Assembly: GCA_040905905.1 (NCBI GenBank)
Contig: JBBDQN010000040.1
Location: 1-64,000 of the forward strand
Direction of reading: 5' to 3'
Origin: JAICND01 sp040905905
GTDB lineage: Bacteria; Actinomycetota; Acidimicrobiia; Spongiisociales; ZC4RG35
DNA: 64,000 nucleotides
A program made the position numbers and the translations under genes. Under the pieces are notes generated by a model. It saw only the letters and a program-made list of their open reading frames with translations, did no database searches and was not told the origin of the DNA. Below are positions 51,637-61,383 of this stretch, in pieces. Numbering within the stretch: position 1 is the stretch's first letter; the number at the start of each line of letters is the position of its first letter.

Positions 51637-53283
51637 TCAGCAGCCGTTAGGCCACCGCAGATGCTGGTCGGCATCTACTGCCGATAGTTCGAATCGCTCG
51701 CCTCCAGGGAACTCGATGACGACGTCAACCCTATCGGCCTCGCCGAGACCGAAATGAGCAAAGGGCTGCCGTCCGGCGCCATAACCCACACCCACCCCGA
51801 TCTCCTGAAATCCGATCGCTGCCCCCGGCTCACCGAGGGCGCCCGCCTGGTAAAGGGTGACCGTGCTCCCGACGCCGGTGTTGGCACCATCGACCGACAC
51901 TTCCAGCCAGTGCCCGCCCGTGCTGGTGTTTCGAAGAAGGCGGGAGGGCAAGGATGGTTCCCATTCGACCAGAAACACATCAACCCGCCCATCGCGATCG
52001 ACATCGGCTGTGGGCCCGGCAACCCAATATTGACGGTCACCGAGACCCCGGGGACCTTCAAACCGGGGTATTCCGTCCGCCAGCCCCTGGTTGCGGAACA
52101 CCGCCACCAATTCGCCATCGTCGGCCGAAGCGGTTGTCAGGATGTCGGGCCAGCCATCGTTATCGAGGTCGACCACCTCGACATGGGGCGCCTTGGTGGG
52201 CAGGGCGCTCAACCCGCTTTCATCGGTCGACTCCTCGAACTTGGGATCGCCGCCTGCATCGAGGCCCTGATGAAGAAACAGGCGCACCGGTGCGGGACGA
52301 TCCTGGTTGATGGTTGAATTGAAATGGTGGCCGATCAAAATGTCGGGCCAGCCATTGCGGTCGACATCGGCGATGGCGACTGCAGCGACATCGTCCTCGT
52401 CGCCAGTCGGTAACCACTCGAAGACTTCAGAGTCCGCCAGGCGAAAGGTGCCGTCAGCCTGATTGACGAATAATTGCTGGGCCCCGCCCACGAACAGATC
52501 GGGAGCCTTGTCCCCGGTGAGGTCGGCGGCGGCCAGACCCAGGCCGAACAGTTTCGAGGGGAGACCGCTTTGGTCGGTCACATCGACGAAGACCAAGCCT
52601 CCTTGATTGAAGAGGAGCCTGGTGCCGGATTCGCCGAACCGGTCCTCGGCCACCGCCAGGTCGAGGTCGGCGTCGAGGTCGAAATCGGCCACCGCCACCG
52701 ATCGGCCCGAAAAGTCTTCGGGGAATGGCAGATCGGTCGCGAGCGACAACTGACCGTCCTGGTTGAGGAAAACCTGCGACGGTAGGGAGGCAATGTCGTT
52801 ACCGGCGTTGCGGATCAGGACCAGGTCAAGGTCACCGTCCTGGTCGAGGTCGGCAAACACCGATGCCGAGGTCCGTCCCAGCAAGTCGGAAAAACCGGCC
52901 ACCCGGTCAAAGGGCTCTCCACCAAACAACAGCACGTCCGGGCTGGGACCTTCAGCACCACGTTCCAGGTAGGCATCAGGGTTGCGGGTGGCAAAGGTCC
53001 CGACGACCAGGTCGGGTCGGTCGTCGCCGTTGACATCACCCCAAGCCGCGGCATGCCCAAACATCCCGGTCAAGGGTTCCACCAGGCCGAACTCTGACGT
53101 GGCCTCTTCCCATGAGATCGCGCTCGCCCCGGTGGTCGCAGGTGCTTGCCAGCAGGTGAGGGAGCCTGCCGGACCGATGGTCGAAGGTGTCATGGTTGTT
53201 GACGAATTTGTAATGCTGTCTACGGTTGTTGAGCCCACACAACCAGCCAGCATCACACATACCATGATGCACAACCGCCTCAC
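51637..53283 (-). CDS. Lipoprotein with FG-GAP/VCBS repeats and UnbV-ASPIC C-terminus
   Basis: The 548-residue product starts with a lipoprotein signal (VMLAGC lipobox near residue 11-15). It then has many FG-GAP/VCBS repeats (for example DVNGDDRPDLVVG, DLDQDGDLDLVLIRN, DVDRNGWPDILIG) forming a beta-propeller, with calcium-type DxDxDG motifs, and a C-terminal UnbV_ASPIC-like domain (FPGGERFELSAVDADQHLRW). It probably sits on the outer face of the membrane and binds a partner or ligand. The start GTG overlaps the stop of the next gene upstream (GTGA). Confidence 0.88.
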   Translation of the reverse strand: MRRLCIMVCVMLAGCVGSTTVDSITNSSTTMTPSTIGPAGSLTCWQAPATTGASAISWEEATSEFGLVEPLTGMFGHAAAWGDVNGDDRPDLVVGTFATRNPDAYLERGAEGPSPDVLLFGGEPFDRVAGFSDLLGRTSASVFADLDQDGDLDLVLIRNAGNDIASLPSQVFLNQDGQLSLATDLPFPEDFSGRSVAVADFDLDADLDLAVAEDRFGESGTRLLFNQGGLVFVDVTDQSGLPSKLFGLGLAAADLTGDKAPDLFVGGAQQLFVNQADGTFRLADSEVFEWLPTGDEDDVAAVAIADVDRNGWPDILIGHHFNSTINQDRPAPVRLFLHQGLDAGGDPKFEESTDESGLSALPTKAPHVEVVDLDNDGWPDILTTASADDGELVAVFRNQGLADGIPRFEGPRGLGDRQYWVAGPTADVDRDGRVDVFLVEWEPSLPSRLLRNTSTGGHWLEVSVDGANTGVGSTVTLYQAGALGEPGAAIGFQEIGVGVGYGAGRQPFAHFGLGEADRVDVVIEFPGGERFELSAVDADQHLRWPNGC

Positions 53284-54608
53284 GGCAGGTTGATTATCGC
53301 CAGGAACACCCGGCCGAAAGTCTCGTCGCCCTCCCCCGCGTTGAGCCCGACGTAAAGGCGGCGCTGTCCGGGATCCAGAACTACGTTGTAAGAGCCGCCC
53401 AGCCGCACGCCAAGCGTCTCTGCTGCGGCCCCGAACAACTCGACCAACGTCCTCTGCTGACCCGTTTCCGGATCGAGATCTATTAACGGCGTACCCATAT
53501 CCCCGGACGAACCATGTGCCCCTGGCACGTAATAGACGTGGTTGCCGTCAGCCGACATGGCAAGTGAGGCGGTGTAACCGGCCGCACTACCCAGACTCCT
53601 GGTATGACCGCCTGGCTCTAGTACAAAGAACTCCGCCGGTCTCCTTGTCACCCCCACAAACGATCCATCTGGCCGGGCAGGGGTCGCCGCTCGCAGGAAG
53701 TCGCCGGGCAGGCTGGCACCTGAATCGCTCACGTCGCCAGTGACGGGGTCGTAGAGAGACAGGCGCGATTCACCGGCCGAGAAATAGACCCGATCACGGC
53801 TGTCCACTGCCAAGGCCCTATTTCCAGTGTGGTAGTCGGTCAGTGACGCGACCTGACGCCGAGCTTGAACGTCGTAGATCACCAGCGCAGGGTTCTTTTC
53901 AAGCGGCTCGACCGCTTCCAGGTATAGCAACGATCCGTCGGCCGACCCGGCCATCGAGGCGGTGCCCCGTCCCTCGGCGGTGACCCCAACCACGTCGATG
54001 GATCCGGGATCGATGCGAATGAGCACGTCGCCCCGATAGTTATCGTCGTATTTGAGATCGCGCCGGGTTCCCCAATAGGTGTGGGCGTAGACCTCACCGC
54101 ACGGTCCGGGCACCATCTGAGCGTGCACCTTGCCGTAACCGAACCCACCATTCTCGTGATCAACGAGGGACAACACGTCGGCAAACCGAGTGAGGGTGGC
54201 GGCGGCAGGATCGTACGCGTAAAAGAAGGAATTGCCATCGGGCCCCCGATGGTCACCGACTGCCGAGATGAAGGTCCCGTCGGCCATTATGGCTCCCTGC
54301 CCCCACTGCGACCACAGCTTGGCCTCATACTCGGGTAAGGGATATTCGACTATGTCGACAGTGACTCCCGCATCTGTCTCCATCAGGCGGATCGGGCTGG
54401 CGGTGGCCTGGCCTTGCCAGGGGGTTCCGGCCGGTGGGGAACAATCGGCCGAGGCGACTCCGGTTGCCAGAGCCGTGGTGGCGGTCGCGATTGTGGTTTC
54501 GGTGGCTATCGGGTCACTTCCCGGGGCCGGATTGCCCGGCGTTGCGCAACCCACCAGCATGATCAGGCCGACCAGCGGCCCCATTGGTCCCTTCGATGTC
54601 CACCCCAC
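53280..54608 (-). CDS. Lipoprotein with predicted beta-propeller repeats
   Basis: The 442-residue product (GTG 54608, or ATG 54584) has a signal with lipobox LVGC, a Thr/Ala-rich spacer, and repeated blade-like segments (FFYAYDPAAATLTRFADVL, LVIYDVQARRQVASL, LSLYDPVTGDVSDSG, LIDLDPETGQQRTLV) typical of YVTN/NHL-type propellers. No catalytic motif is evident. It is translated before and coupled to the UnbV lipoprotein, so the two may work together at the cell surface. Confidence 0.78.
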   Translation of the reverse strand: MGWTSKGPMGPLVGLIMLVGCATPGNPAPGSDPIATETTIATATTALATGVASADCSPPAGTPWQGQATASPIRLMETDAGVTVDIVEYPLPEYEAKLWSQWGQGAIMADGTFISAVGDHRGPDGNSFFYAYDPAAATLTRFADVLSLVDHENGGFGYGKVHAQMVPGPCGEVYAHTYWGTRRDLKYDDNYRGDVLIRIDPGSIDVVGVTAEGRGTASMAGSADGSLLYLEAVEPLEKNPALVIYDVQARRQVASLTDYHTGNRALAVDSRDRVYFSAGESRLSLYDPVTGDVSDSGASLPGDFLRAATPARPDGSFVGVTRRPAEFFVLEPGGHTRSLGSAAGYTASLAMSADGNHVYYVPGAHGSSGDMGTPLIDLDPETGQQRTLVELFGAAAETLGVRLGGSYNVVLDPGQRRLYVGLNAGEGDETFGRVFLAIINLP

Positions 54609-54717
54609 CCGGACACTTTATCCGAGACGATTTGCAACGAGAAGGACGCCGTAACCACCCTCAGAGAGAACTGCCGCCACTGGATTCGAGTTTCCTGGGA
54701 GCTATTACCATGGGACC

Positions 54718-55452
54718 GTGCGCGAAATCCTGTCCGACCTCGTGGCCGAGCAGCAGTTTCTTGACCAGTTTCTCCAACGTCTGGTAGCCAAAGATTGGGA
54801 GCGTCCCACCCCCGCCAAGGGCTGGAGCATCCGGGACACCATAAGTCATCTCGCCGACACCGCCGAGTTAGCGGCCGACGCCCTCAACGGCGGCAACCGG
54901 ATCGAGACTTATCGAACGGCTCCCAATCTCGACACCCTCCGCCAGGAGGCAGTCAAGAAAGGCCGCAAGATGCGCTATCAGGACGTCATCGAATGGTGGC
55001 GTGGTGGCCGGGCCAAGGTGATCGAACCGCTTTCCCGGATGGATGCCGACCTGCGCATCGATTGGATCGCCGGTTCAATGAAGGCCCGCACGTTCGCGAC
55101 GATGCGCCTGATGGAGACCTGGGCCCATGGCCTCGACATCTATGCCGCCATGAAGCACCCGGTCGAAGACACCGCCCGGCTTCGCCATATCTGCTTCCTC
55201 GGTTGGAAGACGCTGCCGTATGCCTTCAAAGTCGCCGACATGGACTATTCCCCGGTCCGGGTGGAGGTTATGGGCCCGGGCTACGCCAAGTGGGTGTATG
55301 GACCGGCCGACACCGACCAGATGATCAAAGGCCCCGCCGGCGAGTTCGCCCGGTTGGCGGTGCGTCGCATCAAGCGCAGAGATGCCAAGAATCTCAAAGC
55401 GACAGGCGAGTCGGCCGAGGCCGCACTGGAAGTAGTCCGCGCCTACCTATGA
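54718..55452 (+). CDS. TIGR03084-like DinB-fold metal-binding protein
   Basis: The 244-residue product has the maleylpyruvate-isomerase-like start (LSDLVAEQQFLDQFLQRL, PAKGWSIRDTISHLADTAE) with spaced His residues (SHLADT, WAHGLDIYAA) for metal. Proteins of this kind occur in actinobacteria, where some are thiol (mycothiol) dependent transferases, but the substrate here is unknown. GTG start at 54718; its stop overlaps the next start (ATGA). Confidence 0.83.
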   Translation: MREILSDLVAEQQFLDQFLQRLVAKDWERPTPAKGWSIRDTISHLADTAELAADALNGGNRIETYRTAPNLDTLRQEAVKKGRKMRYQDVIEWWRGGRAKVIEPLSRMDADLRIDWIAGSMKARTFATMRLMETWAHGLDIYAAMKHPVEDTARLRHICFLGWKTLPYAFKVADMDYSPVRVEVMGPGYAKWVYGPADTDQMIKGPAGEFARLAVRRIKRRDAKNLKATGESAEAALEVVRAYL

Positions 55453-56234
55453 AACCACCATCCCTGATCGGGATGGTTCATCTCTTGCCCCTACCCGGCT
55501 CCCCGGCTTTTGCCGGTGATATGAACCTCGTCCTCGACCGGGCAGCTACCGACGCCACGATTCTGGCGAAGGCTGGGTTTGGCGGGCTCATGGTGGAGAA
55601 CTTCGGCGATGCTCCCTTTTTTCCCGATGACGTCCCCGCGGTCACGGTAGCGGCGATCACTGCAGCGGTGACGTTGGTCCGGGCTGCGGTCTCGATTCCT
55701 GTGGGGGTCAACGTGCTCCGCAACGATGCCTTGGCAGCGCTGGGTGTGGCGGCGGTGACTGGTGCGTCCTACATAAGGGTCAACGTCCTCACCGGAACGA
55801 TGTTCACCGACCAGGGCGTCCTCAACGGGAGGGCCGCCGAGGTGGCCCGGGACCGGCAGCGCTTGTGCCCGGAAACCGGGATCCTTGCCGACGTTTTTGT
55901 CAAGCACGCCGCTCCCCCGCCGGGAGTCACCATCGAACAGTCGGGGGCAGACACCTGGGAGCGGGGAGGGGCCGACGCCCTGATCGTGTCTGGAACGGGG
56001 ACCGGTGCCGAACCCGATCTTGATCTTGCCCGGCGGCTGCGAGTGGCGCTACCCGAGGCGACCATCCTGATCGGATCGGGGGCCACCTCCACCAATCTCT
56101 CGCGCCTGGCCAAAGTTGCCAACGGCGCCATCGTCGGGAGTTCGCTCAAACAAGGCGGCCGGCCCTCACAACCTGTTGAGTTCGCCAGGGCCGCAGCGCT
56201 GGTGGAGGCCGCTTCCGCCATCGGCTGGGTTTAG
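55449..56234 (+). CDS. BtpA/SgcQ-family TIM-barrel-like protein
   Basis: The 261-residue product matches the BtpA family: IGMVHLLPLPGSP at the start, GLMVENFGDAPF, GVNVLRNDALAALG, and a C-terminal GSGATSTNLSRLAK. BtpA is named for photosystem I assembly in cyanobacteria; in bacteria like this, the enzyme role is not settled. It is coupled to the TIGR03084-like gene by ATGA. A weak hairpin with arms at 56251-56257 and 56278-56284 lies downstream. Confidence 0.86.
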   Translation: MKPPSLIGMVHLLPLPGSPAFAGDMNLVLDRAATDATILAKAGFGGLMVENFGDAPFFPDDVPAVTVAAITAAVTLVRAAVSIPVGVNVLRNDALAALGVAAVTGASYIRVNVLTGTMFTDQGVLNGRAAEVARDRQRLCPETGILADVFVKHAAPPPGVTIEQSGADTWERGGADALIVSGTGTGAEPDLDLARRLRVALPEATILIGSGATSTNLSRLAKVANGAIVGSSLKQGGRPSQPVEFARAAALVEAASAIGWV

Positions 56235-56368
56235 CGACAAAACCGGGAATCCGACCGTCGCAGGCTAGGGTCGCAGCCGGTCGGCGAGCCTTATCCAGGA
56301 CTAGCGACCCATTGGGCCAAACACCCATGTAACGGAACCTGGTTATTCCCTACTTCCCCTGTGGACAA

Positions 56369-56953
56369 ATGGACGAAAGTCTCCTGCTGGCAATGCAAAA
56401 TGTGGTTGAGGACCTGTATGGCCACGTTCATCGGGTGAGCGACCTGGCAATGGCCCTCGGCCGGTCAATGAACCTGGCCCAGGATGACGTCGACCGCCTG
56501 GGTCTGGTAGGCCTCCTCCACGATGTGGGAAAGGTCCATGTGGATCCCGGGATACTCGCCAAGCCCGGCCCTCTCGACGATTTGGAACGCGACCATGTCC
56601 GTCGCCACCCCGAACTGGGCTTTGCCATGACCAGCGCCCGATTCGACCGAAGAGTGGCCGAAGCAATCCTCCATCATCACGAACGATTCGACGGCGCCGG
56701 TTACCCCTTTGGTTTGGCCCGCCAGGAGATACCGGTTCTCTCCCGGGTGGTGCTGGTGGCCGACGCTTACGACGCCATCACCTCTGATCGTTCCTATCAG
56801 CCAGCCTTGCCGCCGGTGATGGCCATCGACGAGATCACCATTCACTCCGGCACCCAGTTCGACCCCACCGTGGTCGAGGCGTTCCTGATCATCGCTGGGG
56901 CCGGCCGGCTCCCCCTGCAGATACCGGTTCATCCCGGGGCCGCCGCCCGCTGA
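56369..56953 (+). CDS. HD-GYP domain protein, probable cyclic-di-GMP phosphodiesterase
   Basis: The 194-residue product is nearly all HD-GYP: HVHRVSDLAMALG, LLHDVGKVHVDPGIL and the signature HHHERFDGAGYP with VADAYDAITSDRSYQ. Such domains hydrolyse cyclic-di-GMP to pGpG or GMP. It has no receiver or membrane sensor, so it is a free-standing enzyme. No diguanylate cyclase is seen in the window. The 134-base gap before it shows no clear regulatory motif. Confidence 0.88.
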   Translation: MDESLLLAMQNVVEDLYGHVHRVSDLAMALGRSMNLAQDDVDRLGLVGLLHDVGKVHVDPGILAKPGPLDDLERDHVRRHPELGFAMTSARFDRRVAEAILHHHERFDGAGYPFGLARQEIPVLSRVVLVADAYDAITSDRSYQPALPPVMAIDEITIHSGTQFDPTVVEAFLIIAGAGRLPLQIPVHPGAAAR

Positions 56954-56991
56954 GGCCGGCGTTGTTTGTCCTAGTGGGGCCCTAGCCTGCG

Positions 56992-59900
56992 GTGATGACG
57001 CCCGGCCCTCTTCACCAGCCCACCCGGGCGTGGTTCGATGCGTCATTTCCCGCCCCCACGCGGGCCCAGGAGGAGGGTTGGAAGGCAATCAGCCGGGGAG
57101 GCCATGTCTTGATCCATGCTCCTACCGGTTCCGGAAAAACCCTCGCCGCCTTCTTATGGGTGATCGACCAACTTCTTCACGAACCGGTGCCGGGAGCGGC
57201 GAAACGCTGCCGGGTCCTTTACGTCTCCCCCCTGAAGGCGCTGGTCTACGACGTCGATCGCAACCTGCGAGCACCCCTGGCAGGGATTCGTCACAGCGCC
57301 TCCCGCTTGGGGGGGGCGGAAATGCCCGAGCTGACCACCTTCCTCCGCACCGGTGACACCCCCGCCGACCAGCGACGCTCCATGCTCCGTCATCCACCCG
57401 ACATCCTCATCACCACCCCCGAGTCTCTCTTCCTCATGTTGACCTCTGAGGCACGACGCACGTTGTCCCCGGTCCGCTGGGTAATCATCGACGAGGTTCA
57501 CGCGGTTGCAGGCAACAAACGGGGCGCCCATCTCGCGGTGTCACTTGAGCGTCTCGAGGAGATAACCGAGCATCCGCCCCAACGTATCGGGCTCTCAGCC
57601 ACTCAAAGACCCTTGGAGACGGTCGCTCGCTATCTGGGAGGCGGAATCCTGGTCGGCGACACCTGGCAGCAACGCCCGGTCACCGTCGTCGATGCCCCCC
57701 TCCCCCGCGCTCTCGATCTCGAGATCATCGTTCCCGTGGAGGACATGTCCGCCCCCGCCCCCCAGGATCCCCTTTCCGACGACAAACCTCAACCGCTGTC
57801 GATCTGGCCTGCTATCTACCCCGAGATCCTCGAGTTGATCCGGTCCCATCGCTCCACCATCGTCTTTGCCAACTCCCGTCGCCTTGCTGAGCGGATCTGC
57901 GCCGAGATCAACTCTCTCGCCGGGGAGGAGATCAGCCGGGCCCATCACGGTTCGGTGGCCCGAGAACAGCGGATCCAGATCGAAGAGGGCCTCAAGCGGG
58001 GTGACCTCAAGGCAGTCGTAGCAACGTCGTCCCTCGAGTTGGGCATCGACATGGGAGCGGTCGACCTGGTCATTCAGGTTGAAGCGCCGATATCGGTGGC
58101 CTCCGGCCTCCAGAGGGTGGGGCGATCGGGCCACCACGTCGGCGGGGAAAGCCGGGCCCGGTTGTTCCCCAAGTTCCGGGGCGACCTGCTGGCAGCCACC
58201 GTCGTGGCCAAGCAGATGACCGATGGTGAAATCGAGCCGACCACCATCCTGGGCAACCCTCTCGATGTCCTGAGCCAGCAACTCGTTGCAGCATCAGCCC
58301 TCGAGTCGACCACAACCGAACACCTCTTTGAGATGGTGCGGAGAGCTGCACCTTTCAGCGAGTTGGGCCGCGATGTCTTCGAGGCCACCCTCGACATGCT
58401 GGCTGGCCGTTATCCCTCCGAGCTCTTCGCCGAACTGCGGCCCCGTCTCAATTGGGATCGGGTGACCGGCGAGGTGAGTGCACGGCCCGGGGCACGACAG
58501 TTGGTGATCGCCAACGCCGGGACCATCCCCGATCGTGGTCTGTACAGGGTGGTCTTGCCCGACGGCAGCCGCGTGGGCGAACTGGACGAAGAGATGGTCT
58601 ACGAGTCGCGGGTTGGCGACCTCTTCATCCTCGGGGCCAGCACGTGGCGGGTGACCGAGATCAGCCACGACAAGGTCGAGGTGGTCCCCGCCCCGGGAGA
58701 ACCGGCTGCCCGAACCCCGTTCTGGAAAGGTGACAGCCTCGGCCGGCCTTTCGCCACCGGCAGCCGCATCGGGCGGTTCGTCAGGGAAACCCAGGCGATG
58801 GGAGCCGAGCAAGCGGCGGCGGTGCTCGCCACCGACTACCACCTCGACCCGCTGGCGATACGAAACCTGCTGGCATATCTCGAAGATCAGACCGCCGCCG
58901 GAGTGCCGCTCCCTACCGATCAGACGTTGGTGGTTGAACGATTCCGCGACGAGATCGGCGACTATCGGGTGGCCCTGCTCTCCCCGTTCGGCGCCAGGAT
59001 CCATGCGCCGTGGGCCATGGCTCTCACTCAGCGCTTCCGCGGCCGGTACGGCAGCGACGTCGACGTCGTCTGGAGCGATGATGGAATCTCGTTTCGTTTT
59101 CCCGATGCCGACGAGGTTCCGGGAGCGACCGAGTTCGCCCTCGACCCCGAAGACGTGCGACCCCTTCTCGAAGAGCACCTCGCCGATACAACTCTGTTCG
59201 GGGCGAGGTTTCGCGAGGCTGCCGGTAGGGCCCTCTTGTTGCCCCGGCGGCGACCGGGAAGCCGCACCCCTCTTTGGCAACAGAGACGCAAGGCCGCCGA
59301 TCTGCTCAGGGTGGCTCGACAGTTCTCAACCTTCCCGATCGTCCTCGAGGCGTATCGCGAGATCCTCTCTGATGACTTTGATCTGGCCGCCCTCGAACGG
59401 GTCCTGACCGACATCCGATCCCGGCGCATCCGCCTGGCGGAGGTCGACACCAACTCGCCCTCGCCCTTTGCTTCGTCGCTGTTGTTCGCGTTTGTGGCCG
59501 CTTTCCTATACGAAGCCGACACCCCGATGGCCGAGCGACGGGCGGCTGCTCTCAGCGTCGACCGCGACCTGTTGCGGAGTCTGCTGGGCGAAGGTGAGCT
59601 GTCCGAGCTCATCTCGGCCGAGACCGCAGCGGCGGTCGAACTCGAGCTGCAACACCTCACCGCCGAGCGCAAGGCGCGTTCCGTTGATTCACTGGCCGAC
59701 CTCCTCCGCTTGCTGGGACCACTGAGCCTCGCCGATCTCGAGGTCCGCTCGGAGAACGTCGATGTGATTGCCGCTCTCGATCAACTTGCTTCGAGCCATC
59801 GGGTCGTGGCAGTGCGTCTTGGTGGCCGCGAAGTATGGGCAGCAATTGAAGACGCTTCCCGTCTGCGCGACGCCCTTGGGGTCCAGCCCCCACCGGGAGT

Positions 59901-61353
59901 GCCTTTCGTCTTCCTGGAGCCGGTGGCCGACCCCCTCGGGGACGTGGTCGGGCGTTATGCCCGCACCCACGGACCCTTCACTACCGAAGAAGCCGCCCGG
60001 GCACTGTCGCTGCCCACCGGGGTGGTCGAATCCGCCTTGCGCCAGTTGGAACAGGGTTCGCGGGTAGGCCGGGGGACCTTCCGAACCGGCTCGGAGCGGG
60101 AATGGGTCGATCTCGAGGTGCTGCGTCGTTTGAAACGTCGCACCTTGGCGGGTCTTCGGCGCGAGATCGAACCGGTGGACCAAACTGCCCTGGCCCGGCT
60201 GCTGCCGCGTTGGCAGGGAGTCGGTCCCGAACCGCGACGGGGTCGAGCGGCGTTAACCGACGCCATCCGCCGCATCCAGGGAGCCGAGATTCCCGCCTCA
60301 GTGTTAATCCGTGACGTTCTCCCCCAACGAGTGCACGAACCAGACATGATCCTCGACCAGTTGATGCTCGAGGGTGAACTGGTTTGGGTTGGCCGGGGCC
60401 CGCTGGGGGCCCGGGAGGGCAAGGTGACCCTGTACTTCCGGGACCAACTTCGGATCCTCTGGCAGCAGTCTTCCGCTGATCGCCCCGGTGACGACCTCCA
60501 CCATCGTCTGCGATCCCACCTGGGAGACCGCGGAGCGTCGTTCTTTATCGAGCTCTATGGAACACTTGGTGGTGGAGACCCCCAGGTAGTGCTCGAGGCG
60601 CTTTGGGACCTGGTGTGGGCGGGTGAGGTGACCAACGACACCCTGGCGCCGTTGCGGGCGATGTTGAGCGGCCGGGTCCGCCAACCCAGCGGTCGGTCGA
60701 ATCTTCGCTCCGGGTTCCCTCCCCATAGTGCTGGACGCTGGTCACTTCTGGCCGTACCGGTCGAACCGGCTACTACCCGCGCCGCCGCCCTCGTCGAACA
60801 ACTGCTCGATCGACACGGGATCGTCACCCGGGCCGCGGTCGCGGCCGAACAGATCCCGGGGGGGTTCGCGGGTTTGTACCCGGTGTTCACCCATCTCGAG
60901 GAGATCGGCCGGATCAGAAGGGGCTACTTTGTCGAGGGACTGGGTGGCGCCCAGTTCGCGTCGCCCGGGGCGGTCGATCGGCTCCGCTCGGATCCCGACA
61001 CCGGTCTCGTCGCTCTTGCCGCCACCGATCCCGCCAACCCCTACGGTGCGGCGCTCCCCTGGCCCGACATCCCGGACCTGTCGCTAGCCCGAAGTGCGGG
61101 CAGCTATGTGTTCCTGGCCGAAGGCAGGCTCGCGGGCTATCTCGAAAGGGGTGGAAAACGCCTCACCTTCCTCGACCTCGAGCCGGACCGTTACAACGAA
61201 GCTGCCCGTGAACTGGCCCGCGTTGCCGCCCGGCATCGCCGTTTCGTAGTGGAGACCATTGGCACCGAATCGGCTTCCGCCAGTCGGATGGCGCCGGCGT
61301 TGAGCGAGTGGGGCTTTGTTCCTGCTCTGCGCGGGCTCACCTTTCGTCGCTGA
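56992..61353 (+). CDS. lhr: Lhr-type ATP-dependent helicase (long form)
   Basis: Superfamily 2 helicase acting in DNA/RNA repair or processing. The product is 1,453 residues (GTG 56992; ATG 56995 also possible). Core motifs: HAPTGSGKTLAAFLW (I), DEVHAVAG (II), IGLSATQ (III), and VGRSGHHVGG (VI); the Lhr winged-helix and beta-barrel domains follow, then a long C-terminal Lhr-CTD with repeated helix-turn-helix-like segments. The length fits full-length Lhr of actinobacteria and E. coli (about 1,500), not the short Lhr-Core. Confidence 0.94.
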   Translation: MMTPGPLHQPTRAWFDASFPAPTRAQEEGWKAISRGGHVLIHAPTGSGKTLAAFLWVIDQLLHEPVPGAAKRCRVLYVSPLKALVYDVDRNLRAPLAGIRHSASRLGGAEMPELTTFLRTGDTPADQRRSMLRHPPDILITTPESLFLMLTSEARRTLSPVRWVIIDEVHAVAGNKRGAHLAVSLERLEEITEHPPQRIGLSATQRPLETVARYLGGGILVGDTWQQRPVTVVDAPLPRALDLEIIVPVEDMSAPAPQDPLSDDKPQPLSIWPAIYPEILELIRSHRSTIVFANSRRLAERICAEINSLAGEEISRAHHGSVAREQRIQIEEGLKRGDLKAVVATSSLELGIDMGAVDLVIQVEAPISVASGLQRVGRSGHHVGGESRARLFPKFRGDLLAATVVAKQMTDGEIEPTTILGNPLDVLSQQLVAASALESTTTEHLFEMVRRAAPFSELGRDVFEATLDMLAGRYPSELFAELRPRLNWDRVTGEVSARPGARQLVIANAGTIPDRGLYRVVLPDGSRVGELDEEMVYESRVGDLFILGASTWRVTEISHDKVEVVPAPGEPAARTPFWKGDSLGRPFATGSRIGRFVRETQAMGAEQAAAVLATDYHLDPLAIRNLLAYLEDQTAAGVPLPTDQTLVVERFRDEIGDYRVALLSPFGARIHAPWAMALTQRFRGRYGSDVDVVWSDDGISFRFPDADEVPGATEFALDPEDVRPLLEEHLADTTLFGARFREAAGRALLLPRRRPGSRTPLWQQRRKAADLLRVARQFSTFPIVLEAYREILSDDFDLAALERVLTDIRSRRIRLAEVDTNSPSPFASSLLFAFVAAFLYEADTPMAERRAAALSVDRDLLRSLLGEGELSELISAETAAAVELELQHLTAERKARSVDSLADLLRLLGPLSLADLEVRSENVDVIAALDQLASSHRVVAVRLGGREVWAAIEDASRLRDALGVQPPPGVPFVFLEPVADPLGDVVGRYARTHGPFTTEEAARALSLPTGVVESALRQLEQGSRVGRGTFRTGSEREWVDLEVLRRLKRRTLAGLRREIEPVDQTALARLLPRWQGVGPEPRRGRAALTDAIRRIQGAEIPASVLIRDVLPQRVHEPDMILDQLMLEGELVWVGRGPLGAREGKVTLYFRDQLRILWQQSSADRPGDDLHHRLRSHLGDRGASFFIELYGTLGGGDPQVVLEALWDLVWAGEVTNDTLAPLRAMLSGRVRQPSGRSNLRSGFPPHSAGRWSLLAVPVEPATTRAAALVEQLLDRHGIVTRAAVAAEQIPGGFAGLYPVFTHLEEIGRIRRGYFVEGLGGAQFASPGAVDRLRSDPDTGLVALAATDPANPYGAALPWPDIPDLSLARSAGSYVFLAEGRLAGYLERGGKRLTFLDLEPDRYNEAARELARVAARHRRFVVETIGTESASASRMAPALSEWGFVPALRGLTFRR

Positions 61354-61383
61354 CGCTCTAATACCAATCCTTAAGCTGACCTC

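Noticed and set aside
54795..55448. Plus-strand open frame continuous with the BtpA-family gene
   Set aside because: The added residues are the TIGR03084-like gene in another frame; the BtpA family begins at the ATG at 55449.
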